A stretch of 64,000 nucleotides of DNA from contig NZ_VUMI01000011.1 in NCBI RefSeq assembly GCF_009696275.1, forward strand, positions 62,001 to 126,000, given 5' to 3'. Positions 1-8,298 of the stretch are shown here, in pieces. Source of the stretch: Eisenbergiella porci (GTDB taxonomy: Bacteria; Bacillota; Clostridia; Lachnospirales; Lachnospiraceae). Each line of letters opens with the position of its first letter. The stretch's first letter is position 1. Both the position numbers and the translations under genes were made by a program. Below the pieces are notes generated by a model, which had not been told where the DNA came from, made no database searches, and saw nothing but the letters and a program-made list of their open reading frames with translations.

Positions 1-328
1 AACGGGGAACGGAAACATATTCCACATTAATATTATACAGTTCCTTTACCTGCTCCTGGATCCACTGAGTCAGAGCGTTATTCTCCGTGGTTGTTCCGGG
101 CGCCGCATTTCCTCTGTCCCATGCCATCACGCGGATGGTAACCTCTTTCCCTTTTTCCGCAGTATCTGTTCCGGCTGCCGCCTCTGTGCCGGAAGCGGCT
201 GTCTGGGCGCTGCCTCCGTCCGCCGTGCCGGCTCCTGTCTCTTTTCCGCCGCAGCCTGCCATTGCCAAAGTCATTGCAGCGGCAAGGGCAACTGCCAGTG
301 TCTTCTTAAAAATACCTTTTCTCTTCAT
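1..328 (-). CDS. ABC transporter solute-binding lipoprotein, N-terminal part (cut by window edge)
   Basis: This is the start of an extracellular sugar-binding lipoprotein. It begins at an ATG with GGAGGT six bases upstream and reads open to the left edge, giving about 109 residues. A basic N-terminus (MKRKGIFKK) is followed by a hydrophobic stretch and the lipobox LAMAGC, so Cys26 should be lipidated. Next comes a Gly/Thr/Ala-rich linker, then VTIRVMAWDRG, the usual first strand of family 1 sugar-binding proteins. It follows two LplB/YtcP-type permeases in the same direction after a 120-base gap, which fits the order permease-permease-binding protein of these polysaccharide importers. The ligand is inferred from the locus: an oligosaccharide, probably from rhamnogalacturonan, since a GH105 enzyme heads the operon. 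Confidence 0.85.
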   Translation of the reverse strand, partial: MKRKGIFKKTLAVALAAAMTLAMAGCGGKETGAGTADGGSAQTAASGTEAAAGTDTAEKGKEVTIRVMAWDRGNAAPGTTTENNALTQWIQEQVKELYNINVEYVSVPR

Positions 329-363
329 AGCTGTACCTCCATTTAAAATTATATTTCTTAAAA

Positions 364-387
364 ATATCCGGATTTTCCGCCGGATAT
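364..387 (-). other. Stem-loop between permease and binding-protein genes
   Basis: A perfect 8-bp stem (ATATCCGG / CCGGATAT, 8-base loop) lies in the 120-base gap between the permease stop and the binding-protein start. There is no clean T-run, so it is more likely an mRNA-stabilising or processing hairpin than a full terminator. Such hairpins often go with higher expression of the binding protein than of the permeases; that role is inferred. Confidence 0.45.
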
Positions 388-448
388 AGTTTAACAAAAC
401 CATATCACCTCTCCGGAGCCGTACATCGGTTTTTCCGGACCTTACCGG

Positions 449-1318
449 TTACCCCTTTACAGCCCCGATCATGATGCCTTTAGTGAAGAATTTCTGTACA
501 AACGGATATACCACCAACATGGGAAGCATGGAAATCACAATACTTGCCGCCTTGATATTTTCCGCTATCAGGTTTGTAGTCATACCTTCCTCTACGGATA
601 CGTTCACCGCCTCCACAAACTGCTTCAATACCATCTGAACGGTATAAAGCGAAGAAGAGTTTATGTAGTACAATACATCACTGATCCCGTTCCACCGGCC
701 CACCGCATAGAACAGGCCCAGGGTCGCCATTGTGGGGTATACCAGCGGAAGCGCCACTTTTGTCAGCGTGGTAAGCTGGCTGCAGCCGTCTATCTTTGCC
801 GCGTCATAGATGGCGGAATCAATCCCGCGGAAGGAATTGCACATGATAATCATGTTGTAGGCACTCAGCGCTCCCGGAATTATCAAAGCCCATACCGTAT
901 CGATCATGCCAAAGCTTCTTACGTTCAAATATTCAGGGATGATTCCCGGATTCAGATACATGGTCAGTACAAACAGGGTCATGATGAGGCCGCCGCCCTT
1001 TAAGCCTTTCTTGGAGAGCGGATATGCCGCCAGCACAGTCATCAGAAGGTTCACTGCCGTAGAACCCAGCATCAGTACGATGGAATAGCCAAATGCACGT
1101 ACGAAGCTTCCGCTCTGTAACGCCTTGGTATAGGCTTCCGTATTAAAGCCTACCGGGAATACAAAAACCCTGCCTGCCGTAATCGCATCCTTGGAGCTGA
1201 AGGATACGGAGATAACCCGCAGAATTGGAATCATCGCGATTACCGTTATCAGGATAAAAAATGCCGTCCAGAAGAACTGGAATAATTTTTCTGTTCTGCT
1301 GTTAATTCCGCTGTTCAT
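449..1318 (-). CDS. Carbohydrate ABC transporter permease, YtcP/LplC type (MalG family)
   Basis: Inner-membrane permease of 289 residues, the usual length for this family, with about six hydrophobic segments. The EAA loop that contacts the ATPase is present around residues 165-190 (YDAAKIDGCS...LPLVYP). The gene starts in the TAATG overlap with the stop of the upstream permease and has AGGAGG before it, so translation is probably coupled. With the upstream permease and the downstream lipoprotein it forms a type I sugar importer. As in most LplB/YtcP systems no ATPase gene is adjacent; a shared MsmX-like ATPase elsewhere in the genome is expected. Confidence 0.92.
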   Translation of the reverse strand: MNSGINSRTEKLFQFFWTAFFILITVIAMIPILRVISVSFSSKDAITAGRVFVFPVGFNTEAYTKALQSGSFVRAFGYSIVLMLGSTAVNLLMTVLAAYPLSKKGLKGGGLIMTLFVLTMYLNPGIIPEYLNVRSFGMIDTVWALIIPGALSAYNMIIMCNSFRGIDSAIYDAAKIDGCSQLTTLTKVALPLVYPTMATLGLFYAVGRWNGISDVLYYINSSSLYTVQMVLKQFVEAVNVSVEEGMTTNLIAENIKAASIVISMLPMLVVYPFVQKFFTKGIMIGAVKG

Positions 1319-2259
1319 TACACAATCCCCTCCTGTCCCATCTTCTTAATCACCCAGTTGGCCGACAGTACCAGCACGACTCCTACCACCGTCTGGAAAA
1401 GTCCCACCGCCGTAGCAAAGTCAAACCGCCCTGATGCCAGACCAATGGAATATACATAAGTGCTGATTACACTGGATGCATCACGCACCATGGTATTTCC
1501 CATCAGATAAGGCCTGTCAAAGCTGATGGACACCAGCTTGCCAATCTGCATAATCAGCAGGACGGTTATCGTGGAAGAAATCTGCGGCAGCGTCACATAC
1601 CAGATTCGCTGCAGGCGTGTAGCGCCGTCTATGTAAGCAGCCTCTCCCAGGGAAGCATCCGTAGCCATCAAAGCCGCCAGGTAAACGATAAGAGAATAGC
1701 CTGCGCCCTGCCATACGCCGGAAAACCAGTACACAAACCGCCATATTCCGCTGTTGCTCAAAAACGGGATACTTTCAGCGCCCAGGGCGTTTGCGATGTT
1801 GTTCACCATACCGGTATTGGCAAACAGCTGGGTAACGATACCTGAAATAATAACCCAGGACAGGAAATTCGGCAGGTACAGCAATGTCTGCGTCACCTTA
1901 CGCACCCTGCCGCTACTCAGCTCATTCAGGAAAACTGCCAGAAATATAGGGATGGGAAAGCCGATAATCAAGTCTCCCATATTCAGTATCAGGGTGTTTT
2001 TCAAGGCATCCCAGAAATCACGGGAAGTAAAGGCTTCCTTAAAATGTGCCAGTCCAATCCACGGACTGTTCCAGATACCCTGGAAAATATTGAACTTTTT
2101 AAACGCTACGACCACGCCCAACATGGGTTTGTACTTAAACAAAATCATGTAGATGACGGGAATCAGCAGCATGGCATACAGCTGCCAGTTATTTCTCAGG
2201 TAGAGTTTTGCATTTGTTTTTTTCCTGTCCGCCCGGGACGGTGTGTTCTTCCCTTTCAT
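1318..2259 (-). CDS. Carbohydrate ABC transporter permease, LplB type (MalF family)
   Basis: Permease subunit of 313 residues paired with the MalG-type protein downstream. The N-terminus is basic, the first membrane helix is near residues 27-45 (LYAMLLIPVIYMILF), and the segment KPMLGVVVAFKKFNIFQGI is characteristic of LplB proteins. The EAA loop is EAAYIDGATRLQ...LPQI near residues 215-240. The start has AGGAGG six bases upstream. It follows the GH105 gene by 32 bases in the same direction and ends in a TAATG overlap with the next permease, so all four genes probably form one transcript. Confidence 0.92.
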   Translation of the reverse strand: MKGKNTPSRADRKKTNAKLYLRNNWQLYAMLLIPVIYMILFKYKPMLGVVVAFKKFNIFQGIWNSPWIGLAHFKEAFTSRDFWDALKNTLILNMGDLIIGFPIPIFLAVFLNELSSGRVRKVTQTLLYLPNFLSWVIISGIVTQLFANTGMVNNIANALGAESIPFLSNSGIWRFVYWFSGVWQGAGYSLIVYLAALMATDASLGEAAYIDGATRLQRIWYVTLPQISSTITVLLIMQIGKLVSISFDRPYLMGNTMVRDASSVISTYVYSIGLASGRFDFATAVGLFQTVVGVVLVLSANWVIKKMGQEGIV

Positions 2260-2291
2260 ATGTCCTCCTGTTGTTTTGATAAATCCGGTAA

Positions 2292-3401
2292 CTATTCAGT
2301 CACTTCGTCATCTGCTCTTAATTTTTTCCATTCCACCAGGAATAAAATAGCCAGCGCCTGTCCGTAAGGCATGGGCTTCAACGGAATTTCTTTGTAGAAA
2401 TCCCTGTTTTCCCTTCCCATAGGTGTTCCATAGGATACCTGTCCCAGAACTCCCTCCTCCGATATCAGGGATAAAACAGGCTTCAGCGCCCGTTCCGCCG
2501 TCCCCAGCCACTTTTCCTCCAGAAGCCCGCAGTGCACTCCCCGCAGGATTCCGTAAGCAAAGCCACAGGTTGCGCTGGCCTCCTCGTAGGATTCCGGATC
2601 ATCCAGCAGCGTGTGCCACATACCGCTGTCCGACTGATACCCCGCCAGAGCTTCCACCTGATTTCTGAGGGCCTCCTGTAAAATACGCGCCACAGGCTCG
2701 GAACAGGTTATGCTGTCAAGCAGCTCCGGAATTGCAATTGTAATCCAGCAGTTCCCCCGCCCCCAGAAAGCCCCTGCAAAGTGGTTTCTTTCCAGAAAGG
2801 TCCATCCATGGTACCAGAAGCCGCTGACCGGATCCTGCAGGTATTTCATATGCAGCAGAAACTGATACTGGGCCTCGTTCCTGTAGTCCTCCCGATCCAG
2901 GATTCTTCCCATATTGGCCAGGAAAAGTACGGTCATCACCAGGGTATCGTCCCAAAGCTCCTGCTCATTGACATCATCGGAGGTCATATGCTGTATCCCG
3001 CCTTCCGAGGTTCTGGGCATTTCGTACATGATCCATTCCGCGGCTTCCCGGCAGGGCTGCAGGTAAGTCTCACTCTGCAGGTATTCCGCCAGATAGGAGA
3101 GGGTCAGATAAGGAGCGGCCGTATTCACATTGCACTGCGGAAAGCCTACCTGCAGCTGTCTGTCATAATACCGGGTCAGCATTTCCAGATATTTTTTCTC
3201 GCCGGAAGCGGCAAACAATTTCCAGATGCCGTAAAGTCCTACTCCCTGTGTCCATTCCCAGTGCGCGTATTTTTGCAGTTCTTCCTCAGGAAGGTTCTTT
3301 TTCCGGCGCATATTCTCCATGAATATTTCATCATCCTCATATAAGATCTCCGAAAAGGCTCCTATCAGCTGCTGAAGCTTTTTGTCAACTTCCTGTAACA
3401 T
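2292..3401 (-). CDS. Glycoside hydrolase family 105/88, unsaturated rhamnogalacturonyl hydrolase
   Basis: A 369-residue protein of the (alpha/alpha)6-barrel family that removes unsaturated galacturonic acid from rhamnogalacturonan or related oligosaccharides in the cytoplasm. Visible family features are HWEWTQGVGLYGIWK near the N-terminus, WDDTLVMTVLFLA near the centre, where the second Asp is the expected general acid, and WGRGNCWITIAIPELL, a substrate-cleft motif. No signal peptide is present, consistent with action on imported oligosaccharides. It is first in an operon with two permeases and a binding protein, and divergent from an AraC regulator. The exact glycan is inferred from family precedent; GH88-like activity on other uronates cannot be excluded. 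Confidence 0.88.
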   Translation of the reverse strand: MLQEVDKKLQQLIGAFSEILYEDDEIFMENMRRKKNLPEEELQKYAHWEWTQGVGLYGIWKLFAASGEKKYLEMLTRYYDRQLQVGFPQCNVNTAAPYLTLSYLAEYLQSETYLQPCREAAEWIMYEMPRTSEGGIQHMTSDDVNEQELWDDTLVMTVLFLANMGRILDREDYRNEAQYQFLLHMKYLQDPVSGFWYHGWTFLERNHFAGAFWGRGNCWITIAIPELLDSITCSEPVARILQEALRNQVEALAGYQSDSGMWHTLLDDPESYEEASATCGFAYGILRGVHCGLLEEKWLGTAERALKPVLSLISEEGVLGQVSYGTPMGRENRDFYKEIPLKPMPYGQALAILFLVEWKKLRADDEVTE

Positions 3402-3456
3402 TCCTTTATCCTCCTGCCTTTATCTGAACAATAACCTGCTGTATTTTTCATATTAC

Positions 3457-3485
3457 TTGCCATTTGGCATTTGCCCTGCTATAAT
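3457..3485 (+). promoter_or_regulatory. Promoter of the AraC-type gene with an overlapping palindrome
   Basis: TTGCCA and TATAAT are separated by exactly 17 bases, a near-consensus sigma-A promoter about 55 bases before the AraC-type start. A perfect palindrome TGCCA-TT-TGGCA (3458-3469) lies over the -35 box, and related TGGC/GCC half sites recur near 3502-3514. This could be an operator for the AraC protein itself, or a site shared with the divergent GH105 operon. Confidence 0.7.
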
Positions 3486-3541
3486 ATAATTGTGAAAAAA
3501 TTGGCTAAATGCCGGCGCGGCAGAAAGAAGGTACGTTATCC

Positions 3542-4474
3542 ATGCCTCAGACAATTGAATATGAAGAAAAACATTTTATCATTGTCAACGATATTGAAAA
3601 TTCTCTATTTTATTTTTTTGATTTCGACGTCCGTTCTACGGAAAAGAACATGGAATTTGAGCATCTTCATTCCTATTACGAAATCCATATACTGTTAAGC
3701 CCAATGGCCACACATTTCATCGAGGGCATCCCCTACAGAATCCGAACTAATGATTTCGTTCTGCTGGAGCCTTCCCGCCTGCATAAGTCCTTTTATCCCA
3801 GTGAAACGCCCTCCAAGAGACTGGTCATCACCTTTATGTACCGCGACGATGGCTATGGTTTCAAAGACACCTACGAAAATCTTTTAACGCCTTTTCATGA
3901 GCCCGTACCTATCTTCCGTTTTCCGGAAGCCCAACAGGAGGTTCTGGTTCGGATCCTGAATGAAATCGTAGCGTTGTCCCACCAGGCCGGCTCCCAGGAA
4001 ATGACCGGTGCCTATGAGCTCATGGTACACAGCCTGTTTACCCAGTTTCTGTATTACCTGAAGGACTTCCAGGACTGCAATATCTACAAGACAGAGAACC
4101 CGGAGGATCGTCTGTCCGAACGGATATATACCGTAGCCAATTATATCCATACCCATTACATGGACAACCTCACCCTGGAGGAACTTGCCAAAAGCATCTA
4201 CATGGATCCTTTTTATCTGTCCCATCAATTTAAGGAAGTCACCGGCTATACCATTACCCAATACATCCACCTGGTACGCATCCGCAACTGTCAGTTCCTG
4301 CTGCTCAATACGGAAGACAAGATTACAGATATTTCTTCCGCCTGCGGCTTCACCAGCTTTTCACAATTCAACCGGGTCTTCCATAAGTTCTGCAACGAGT
4401 CTCCTTCGGAATACCGTAAAAGCCAGTCAACCGGCCGGCTTCTTACAGAACGGCCTAAGATTTTACATAACTGA
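3542..4474 (+). CDS. AraC-family transcriptional regulator of the sugar locus
   Basis: DNA-binding regulator of about 310 residues. The N-terminal half is a cupin-type sensor domain (HLHSYYEIHILL..., then IRTNDFVLLEPSRLHK), and the C-terminal 100 residues hold two helix-turn-helix motifs: LTLEELAKSIYMDPFYLSHQFK and ITDISSACGFTSFSQFNRVF followed by SPSEYR. I chose the second in-frame ATG because AAGAAGG lies ten bases before it; the ATG 33 bases earlier has no ribosome site. It is divergent from the GH105/importer operon and most likely activates it in response to the imported sugar. That target is inferred from position. Confidence 0.88.
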   Translation: MPQTIEYEEKHFIIVNDIENSLFYFFDFDVRSTEKNMEFEHLHSYYEIHILLSPMATHFIEGIPYRIRTNDFVLLEPSRLHKSFYPSETPSKRLVITFMYRDDGYGFKDTYENLLTPFHEPVPIFRFPEAQQEVLVRILNEIVALSHQAGSQEMTGAYELMVHSLFTQFLYYLKDFQDCNIYKTENPEDRLSERIYTVANYIHTHYMDNLTLEELAKSIYMDPFYLSHQFKEVTGYTITQYIHLVRIRNCQFLLLNTEDKITDISSACGFTSFSQFNRVFHKFCNESPSEYRKSQSTGRLLTERPKILHN

Positions 4475-4553
4475 TCGTTTCTTTACTTTTCTGAGTATAA
4501 CGTAATTAAATCGCATAGTCTATGTATTAATTGTGTTTTAGGAGGTAAAAACA

Positions 4554-4706
4554 TTGCATATTTTGCGTTCGTTTGGTGATCGCAAGACCGATTGGTTCAT
4601 AGACAGCTGTAAAAAACGCCGCCTGGTATTCCTCTTTAACTCCATGGCGGCGTTCTCCTTTGCCGGCGGCTTTCTCTTTTGCCGGCGGCTTTCTCTTTTG
4701 CCGTAA
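4554..4706 (+). CDS. Possible small protein of 50 residues with TTG start
   Basis: A TTG codon with AGGAGG eight bases upstream opens a 50-codon frame ending at TAA. The peptide has a charged first half (DRKTDWFIDSCKKRRL) and a hydrophobic, Phe-rich second half (VFLFNSMAAFSFAGGFLF). Part of it overlaps a terminator hairpin for the opposite strand and two tandem copies of a 19-base unit (about 4669-4703), so coding potential is weak. The ribosome site is the only strong evidence. I do not recognise a family. Confidence 0.2.
   Translation: MHILRSFGDRKTDWFIDSCKKRRLVFLFNSMAAFSFAGGFLFCRRLSLLP
4609..4656 (-). terminator. Rho-independent terminator of the lysoplasmalogenase-like gene
   Basis: On the minus strand AACGCCGCC and GGCGGCGTT form a 9-bp GC-rich stem with a 22-base loop, followed by a run of Ts. 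It lies about 75 bases after the stop of the minus-strand membrane protein gene. Confidence 0.75.
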
Positions 4707-4730
4707 GCACCTCTCTTTTCCTCCCGCTGC

Positions 4731-5393
4731 TCACAGAAAATACATTGCGGCTGCAATCAGATATACCGCCGAATAATACAGCGTCAGAAGCACCCCGCTC
4801 AAAACACGGGATTTCGTTTCGTGCAGCAGGCGGAAGCCCAGAATATTATCGGATATATAAAAACAGATTCCTCCTGCCGCCGTCAGATACCCGGCCGGGC
4901 TGCCCAGCTGAACCGCCGCCGTCACAGCCATCGCTGACATGGCGGAAAGAAGCGCCGCATAACCTATCATAAGTATCATCTGCCAGCCGGGCTGCGGCAG
5001 AAATTTCCCATGAAGCAAAAGCATGAGCAAAAAGAACAGCAGAAATACCAGCACCGTGTATCCGCGAAACTGTGTCAGATGCATATAAGCCGCGATAAAA
5101 CAGACATGCCCCAGCCCAAAGGAGACAACTCCCGAAAGGAAATAAAGCTCCAGCAGCACATCCGCCGTCATGCACAGGAAAGCCCCTGCCAAAATCATCA
5201 GGGAAAGCGTCCTGTGCACCTCCTGCGCTGTCAGGGCATACAAAAATGCCAGCATAACCGGCATGGCCGTAGCCAGCGCCTTGAATACCAGCACCTGTTT
5301 TTCTTTTTTTGTATTATTCCGAAAATAATGCTGACCGAAAGCAGCCATCAGCACCGCCGCTGCTGCAAGCAACAAGAACTTCTGTAAATTCAT
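4731..5393 (-). CDS. Lysoplasmalogenase-type integral membrane protein (YhhN/TMEM86 family)
   Basis: About 220 residues, nearly all hydrophobic, with roughly eight membrane helices, matching the YhhN family length. Family-like features are the acidic residue in CMTADVLLELYF, the GLGHVCFIAAY segment and the C-terminal SDNILGFRLLHET motif. Known members hydrolyse the vinyl-ether bond of lysoplasmalogens; plasmalogens are common in anaerobic clostridia. A GTG nine codons earlier is an alternative start with a GGAGGG site about 14 bases upstream; I prefer the ATG because its residues MNLQKFLL begin directly with the first helix. It is monocistronic, with its own terminator. Confidence 0.75.
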   Translation of the reverse strand: MNLQKFLLLAAAAVLMAAFGQHYFRNNTKKEKQVLVFKALATAMPVMLAFLYALTAQEVHRTLSLMILAGAFLCMTADVLLELYFLSGVVSFGLGHVCFIAAYMHLTQFRGYTVLVFLLFFLLMLLLHGKFLPQPGWQMILMIGYAALLSAMSAMAVTAAVQLGSPAGYLTAAGGICFYISDNILGFRLLHETKSRVLSGVLLTLYYSAVYLIAAAMYFL

Positions 5394-5691
5394 AGGCAGC
5401 CACCATCTATTCCGGAGCACCGGCCGCGGTCCGTCCCTCCTCCGCAGCTTAAGCTCCTCTTTTTATCATCATACCTCATATGAACGTATATTTCTATCCC
5501 GGGAACAAATTCTGATAAATTTAATAGGGTGTGGCCTAAAAGCCGCTATTCATTCCATGCGCAGTAACAACGGTGGAGCTGCCGCTGAATTATCGCAATA
5601 CTGGAGATTTAGGAATACGCAATATAGTGGCTTCTGCAATATGGCAATACAGCAGCTTACATAATACGGCAGATGTCAATAATACGGCAGA

Positions 5692-5721
5692 TTGACAGCA
5701 GGAAAAAAGTACGCGTATACT
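5692..5721 (+). promoter_or_regulatory. Promoter-like sequence before the C39-like remnant
   Basis: TTGACA and TATACT are separated by 18 bases. Downstream, a 6-bp hairpin (CGTTCC / GGAACG) follows near 5750-5773, and no ribosome site is visible. The surrounding 5520-5760 stretch contains no gene that I can see. It has a 12-base direct repeat (AATACGGCAGAT) near 5662 and 5681. Confidence 0.45.
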
Positions 5722-5747
5722 GAATATACTTTATTCATAAAGAATAA

Positions 5748-6182
5748 GCCGTTCCTGCCCTGTGCGGAACGAAAAATCAAACGGAAAGCAATAGCAAACA
5801 GCAATTTGACGAGACAATAACAGGCGCCGCGGACAGTATCGATCCGGGCGCCTTAAATATGTTCTTATCCAAAGAGCAGGTGTATGATAATGAAGGCAAT
5901 ATCCAATGGGAGCCGCTGGAAAACGCCCTGAACGTCACAGCCGTAAGGCAGGGCACAGACGGCATCACCGGAAAAACGCTGGAAAAGCTTCTGGCAAAAC
6001 GCATATTCCCCATCGTACGGGTCCGCGTAAACGGTTCCGGCAGCTTTCATTATGTACTTATCGTAAACAGTAACGGAAAAGAATTCCGGTGCATGGATCC
6101 CATGAACCCTTCGGACTCGCTTGTACCGTTGTCTGACTTTGGTAACCGCATCTATGCGGTCAGATATGTTTACCGGGAATGA
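5748..6182 (+). pseudogene. C39-like cysteine peptidase fragment lacking its N-terminus
   Basis: The open frame carries the second half of a C39-like (papain-fold) peptidase domain. Recognisable parts are DPGALNMFLS...GNIQWEPLENAL, the strand SFHYVLIVN with the catalytic His, and DPMNPSDSLVPLSDF, the usual Asp-Pro and tail. The nucleophile Cys region, the signal peptide and any ribosome site are missing; the frame is closed by a stop at 5745. Intact relatives are secreted proteins of 250 or more residues, so I read this as a decayed gene. An ATG at 5859 could produce 107 residues but has no good ribosome site. Confidence 0.6.
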
Positions 6183-6221
6183 TGTGAACTTCCGGCTCCT
6201 CACATCATATCTGCCAGCCTG

Positions 6222-7076
6222 CTAATTCTGTGCTTTTGTCAAAACAGAATTTTCCGCTGCTATCAAATCCTCCAGCAGCTTTTTCCCCATCAGAATATCC
6301 TTCTTCTGTTCCTCACCGGATATTTCCCGCTCTATCGTGATATCGCCTTCATAGCCGATTTCCTTCAGCTTTCTGATAAAGGCCGGGTAATTCACCCTTC
6401 CCTGGCCCAAGGGCATCTCCGCCCCCAGCTCATGGCCGTCCGTGGGATAGCAGCCGTCCTTGCCGTGGATGCCAAGGACATACTCTCCGAACACATCCAG
6501 CGCATCTACCGGATTTCCTTTACCGTACATGAGCAGATTGGCCGGATCCAGATTCACGCCCACGTTATCAAGGCCGATATCCTGAATTGCCCTTTTCAGC
6601 GTGACAGGAGTTTCCTGGCCGGTTTCAAACAGAAAATTCTGTCCGTTTTCCCTGCATTTTGCAGCAAGCTCCTTCAGACATATGATCACGCCCTGATAAT
6701 TCGGATCATATGGATTTTCCGGCATATATCCCACATGCGTTACCAGATTCTTCACACCGATCAGCTTTGCAAAATCAGAGCCCTCCATCAGCATCTGCAG
6801 CCTCTGGAACCGGAATGCCGCAGGCACCAGGCCGAGCGTTTCCTGCCCTTCATAAAAATTCCAGGTCCTGGGGCCTTCCCAGCCGCACCAGAAAGCTGTG
6901 ATGTCAATCTTTTCTTCCTCAACCGCCTGTTTTACAAGGGCTGCCGTCTCCTCATTCAGAAGCGTCCTGTCCCAGCACACAAGCTGGCAGCTTTCCATTC
7001 CCATTTCCCCCAGTTCGCTGAACTTTTCCTTTAAATCCGTATCCTTATGTAAACCTACCACCACGCCTACACGCAT
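6222..7076 (-). CDS. Sugar phosphate isomerase/epimerase (xylose-isomerase-like TIM barrel)
   Basis: A 284-residue AP-endonuclease-2/xylose-isomerase-like barrel. The expected metal-binding residues are visible: Glu in FLFETGQE, Asp in VNLDPANLL, His in LGIHGKDG and Glu in ITIEREISG. The start has AGGAGG upstream, and the gene follows the Gfo/Idh stop by four bases, so the two are one operon. Proteins of this pairing convert keto or inositol-type sugar intermediates; the precise substrate is not visible. It is probably controlled by the nearby ROK repressor. Confidence 0.85.
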   Translation of the reverse strand: MRVGVVVGLHKDTDLKEKFSELGEMGMESCQLVCWDRTLLNEETAALVKQAVEEEKIDITAFWCGWEGPRTWNFYEGQETLGLVPAAFRFQRLQMLMEGSDFAKLIGVKNLVTHVGYMPENPYDPNYQGVIICLKELAAKCRENGQNFLFETGQETPVTLKRAIQDIGLDNVGVNLDPANLLMYGKGNPVDALDVFGEYVLGIHGKDGCYPTDGHELGAEMPLGQGRVNYPAFIRKLKEIGYEGDITIEREISGEEQKKDILMGKKLLEDLIAAENSVLTKAQN

Positions 7077-7080
7077 TTGC

Positions 7081-8118
7081 CTATGCCCTCCTTCTGTTTT
7101 CCTCCAGATATTTTTTAGCCGCCTTCAGTTCCTCCAGCCCCAGCAGCACAGATTTTATGCCCTCCGAAAGCGGCGCCCTTTCGATCTCTTTTTCCTGCTT
7201 CAGGCAGTCATAAAAGTATTTAATTTCCGTATAGTAAGGCCCCAAGTCAGATATATTGATTCCGGCTGAGGTATCATGCATGGTAAACTCAGGCGCAAGC
7301 TGCGGGTGGTTGACCTCCCCGCCTTTGTGCCAGACCGTCAGGGAAGGATTGCTCCTGCCCTGGAATATTACCGTTGCTTCTTCAAAGCAGGCACGGAAGG
7401 ACGGATCGAAGGGAAGCTGTGTACATACATCCCATATACCCTCCGCCGTGGCAAAAACATCCCCGAACTGGTAGGAAACAAGCACCTGGTTTACCATGCC
7501 GCTGTCAAAAGCAGTTGCCTTTACCTCAAAGGAATCCGGCTCTCCCAGCATATACCGTAGAAAATCCAGATCATGGATATGCAGATCCAGTATCACGCTG
7601 CCGCTCTTTTTCTCATCATGGAACCAGTCCTCAAAGCCCCACTTCGTATCGCCGCTGATACGCTGCATCACGATGGATTTTAATTTCCCGTAGGTTTTGT
7701 TGTCATATACATCCTTCAGATAACGGTATTCATCAAAGGAGCGCACCACCTGCCCTACCATCACGCTGACACCGGTTTTCTTCTGCACCTCAAGCAGCCG
7801 CCTGCCCTCCTCCGCCGTAAGGCAGACCGGCTTTTCGCAAAAAACATGCATGCCCTTTTCCATGGCTAAAACGGCATGTTCCGCATGAAGATAGCTGGGA
7901 AGACATATATGTACCGCATCCAGTTCCTCATTTTCCAGCAGCTCCCTGCCTGTGACATAGGTCTTTGCCTGCGGCCACTGCTTTGCGGCCCGCTCCAGAA
8001 ATTCCTGCCTGCAGTCGGCAAGCGCCGTTACCTCCACATCCATTTTCCCGGATAATGCTTTCAGGGACAGATTATGTGTGGTTCCCATGCCCCCGCAACC
8101 AATTAATCCAATTTTCAT
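7081..8118 (-). CDS. Gfo/Idh/MocA family NAD(P)-dependent oxidoreductase
   Basis: Cytoplasmic dehydrogenase of 345 residues. The N-terminal Rossmann motif is GLIGCGGMGTTH, and CEKPVCLTAEEG carries the catalytic Lys of the EKP motif. The C-terminal alpha/beta domain has DLHIHDLDFLRYMLG, with the conserved histidines. I took the ATG preceded by GGAGGAG five bases upstream; a frame extending 20 codons earlier lacks a site. It is the first gene of an operon with the sugar isomerase, and its promoter region contains a candidate ROK operator at 8220-8244. Substrate is unknown, likely a sugar or inositol derivative. Confidence 0.88.
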   Translation of the reverse strand: MKIGLIGCGGMGTTHNLSLKALSGKMDVEVTALADCRQEFLERAAKQWPQAKTYVTGRELLENEELDAVHICLPSYLHAEHAVLAMEKGMHVFCEKPVCLTAEEGRRLLEVQKKTGVSVMVGQVVRSFDEYRYLKDVYDNKTYGKLKSIVMQRISGDTKWGFEDWFHDEKKSGSVILDLHIHDLDFLRYMLGEPDSFEVKATAFDSGMVNQVLVSYQFGDVFATAEGIWDVCTQLPFDPSFRACFEEATVIFQGRSNPSLTVWHKGGEVNHPQLAPEFTMHDTSAGINISDLGPYYTEIKYFYDCLKQEKEIERAPLSEGIKSVLLGLEELKAAKKYLEENRRRA

Positions 8119-8219
8119 GACTCCTCCTGTCTGCGCGAATTGATGCCCCTGCCTGTTACACAGACTGGCAGTACGCATCCTTCGGCTTCTCTTTTTTCCC
8201 TTCCCTGTTTTGCAGTCTC

Positions 8220-8244
8220 AATTAGTAATATCATCTTACAAATT
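8220..8244. promoter_or_regulatory. Candidate ROK-repressor operator upstream of the dehydrogenase operon
   Basis: Imperfect palindrome AATTAGTAA / TTACAAATT with a 7-base spacer, about 100 bases before the minus-strand Gfo/Idh start. It shares the pattern GTAATATnAnnTnACAA with the site at 8571-8593, giving 13 identities over 17 aligned bases. Both sites sit in the intergenic region flanked by the ROK gene and the operon. Confidence 0.5.
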
Positions 8245-8298
8245 CAAGATAGCATTCTGCAATGTACTTGTCAATCCCTTTTGCATGCCTAAATTTTT

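Noticed and set aside
4661-4706. CRISPR or tandem-repeat array
   Set aside because: Only two copies of a 19-base unit are present, without spacers. No CRISPR-like array and no tRNA or rRNA gene was seen anywhere in the window.
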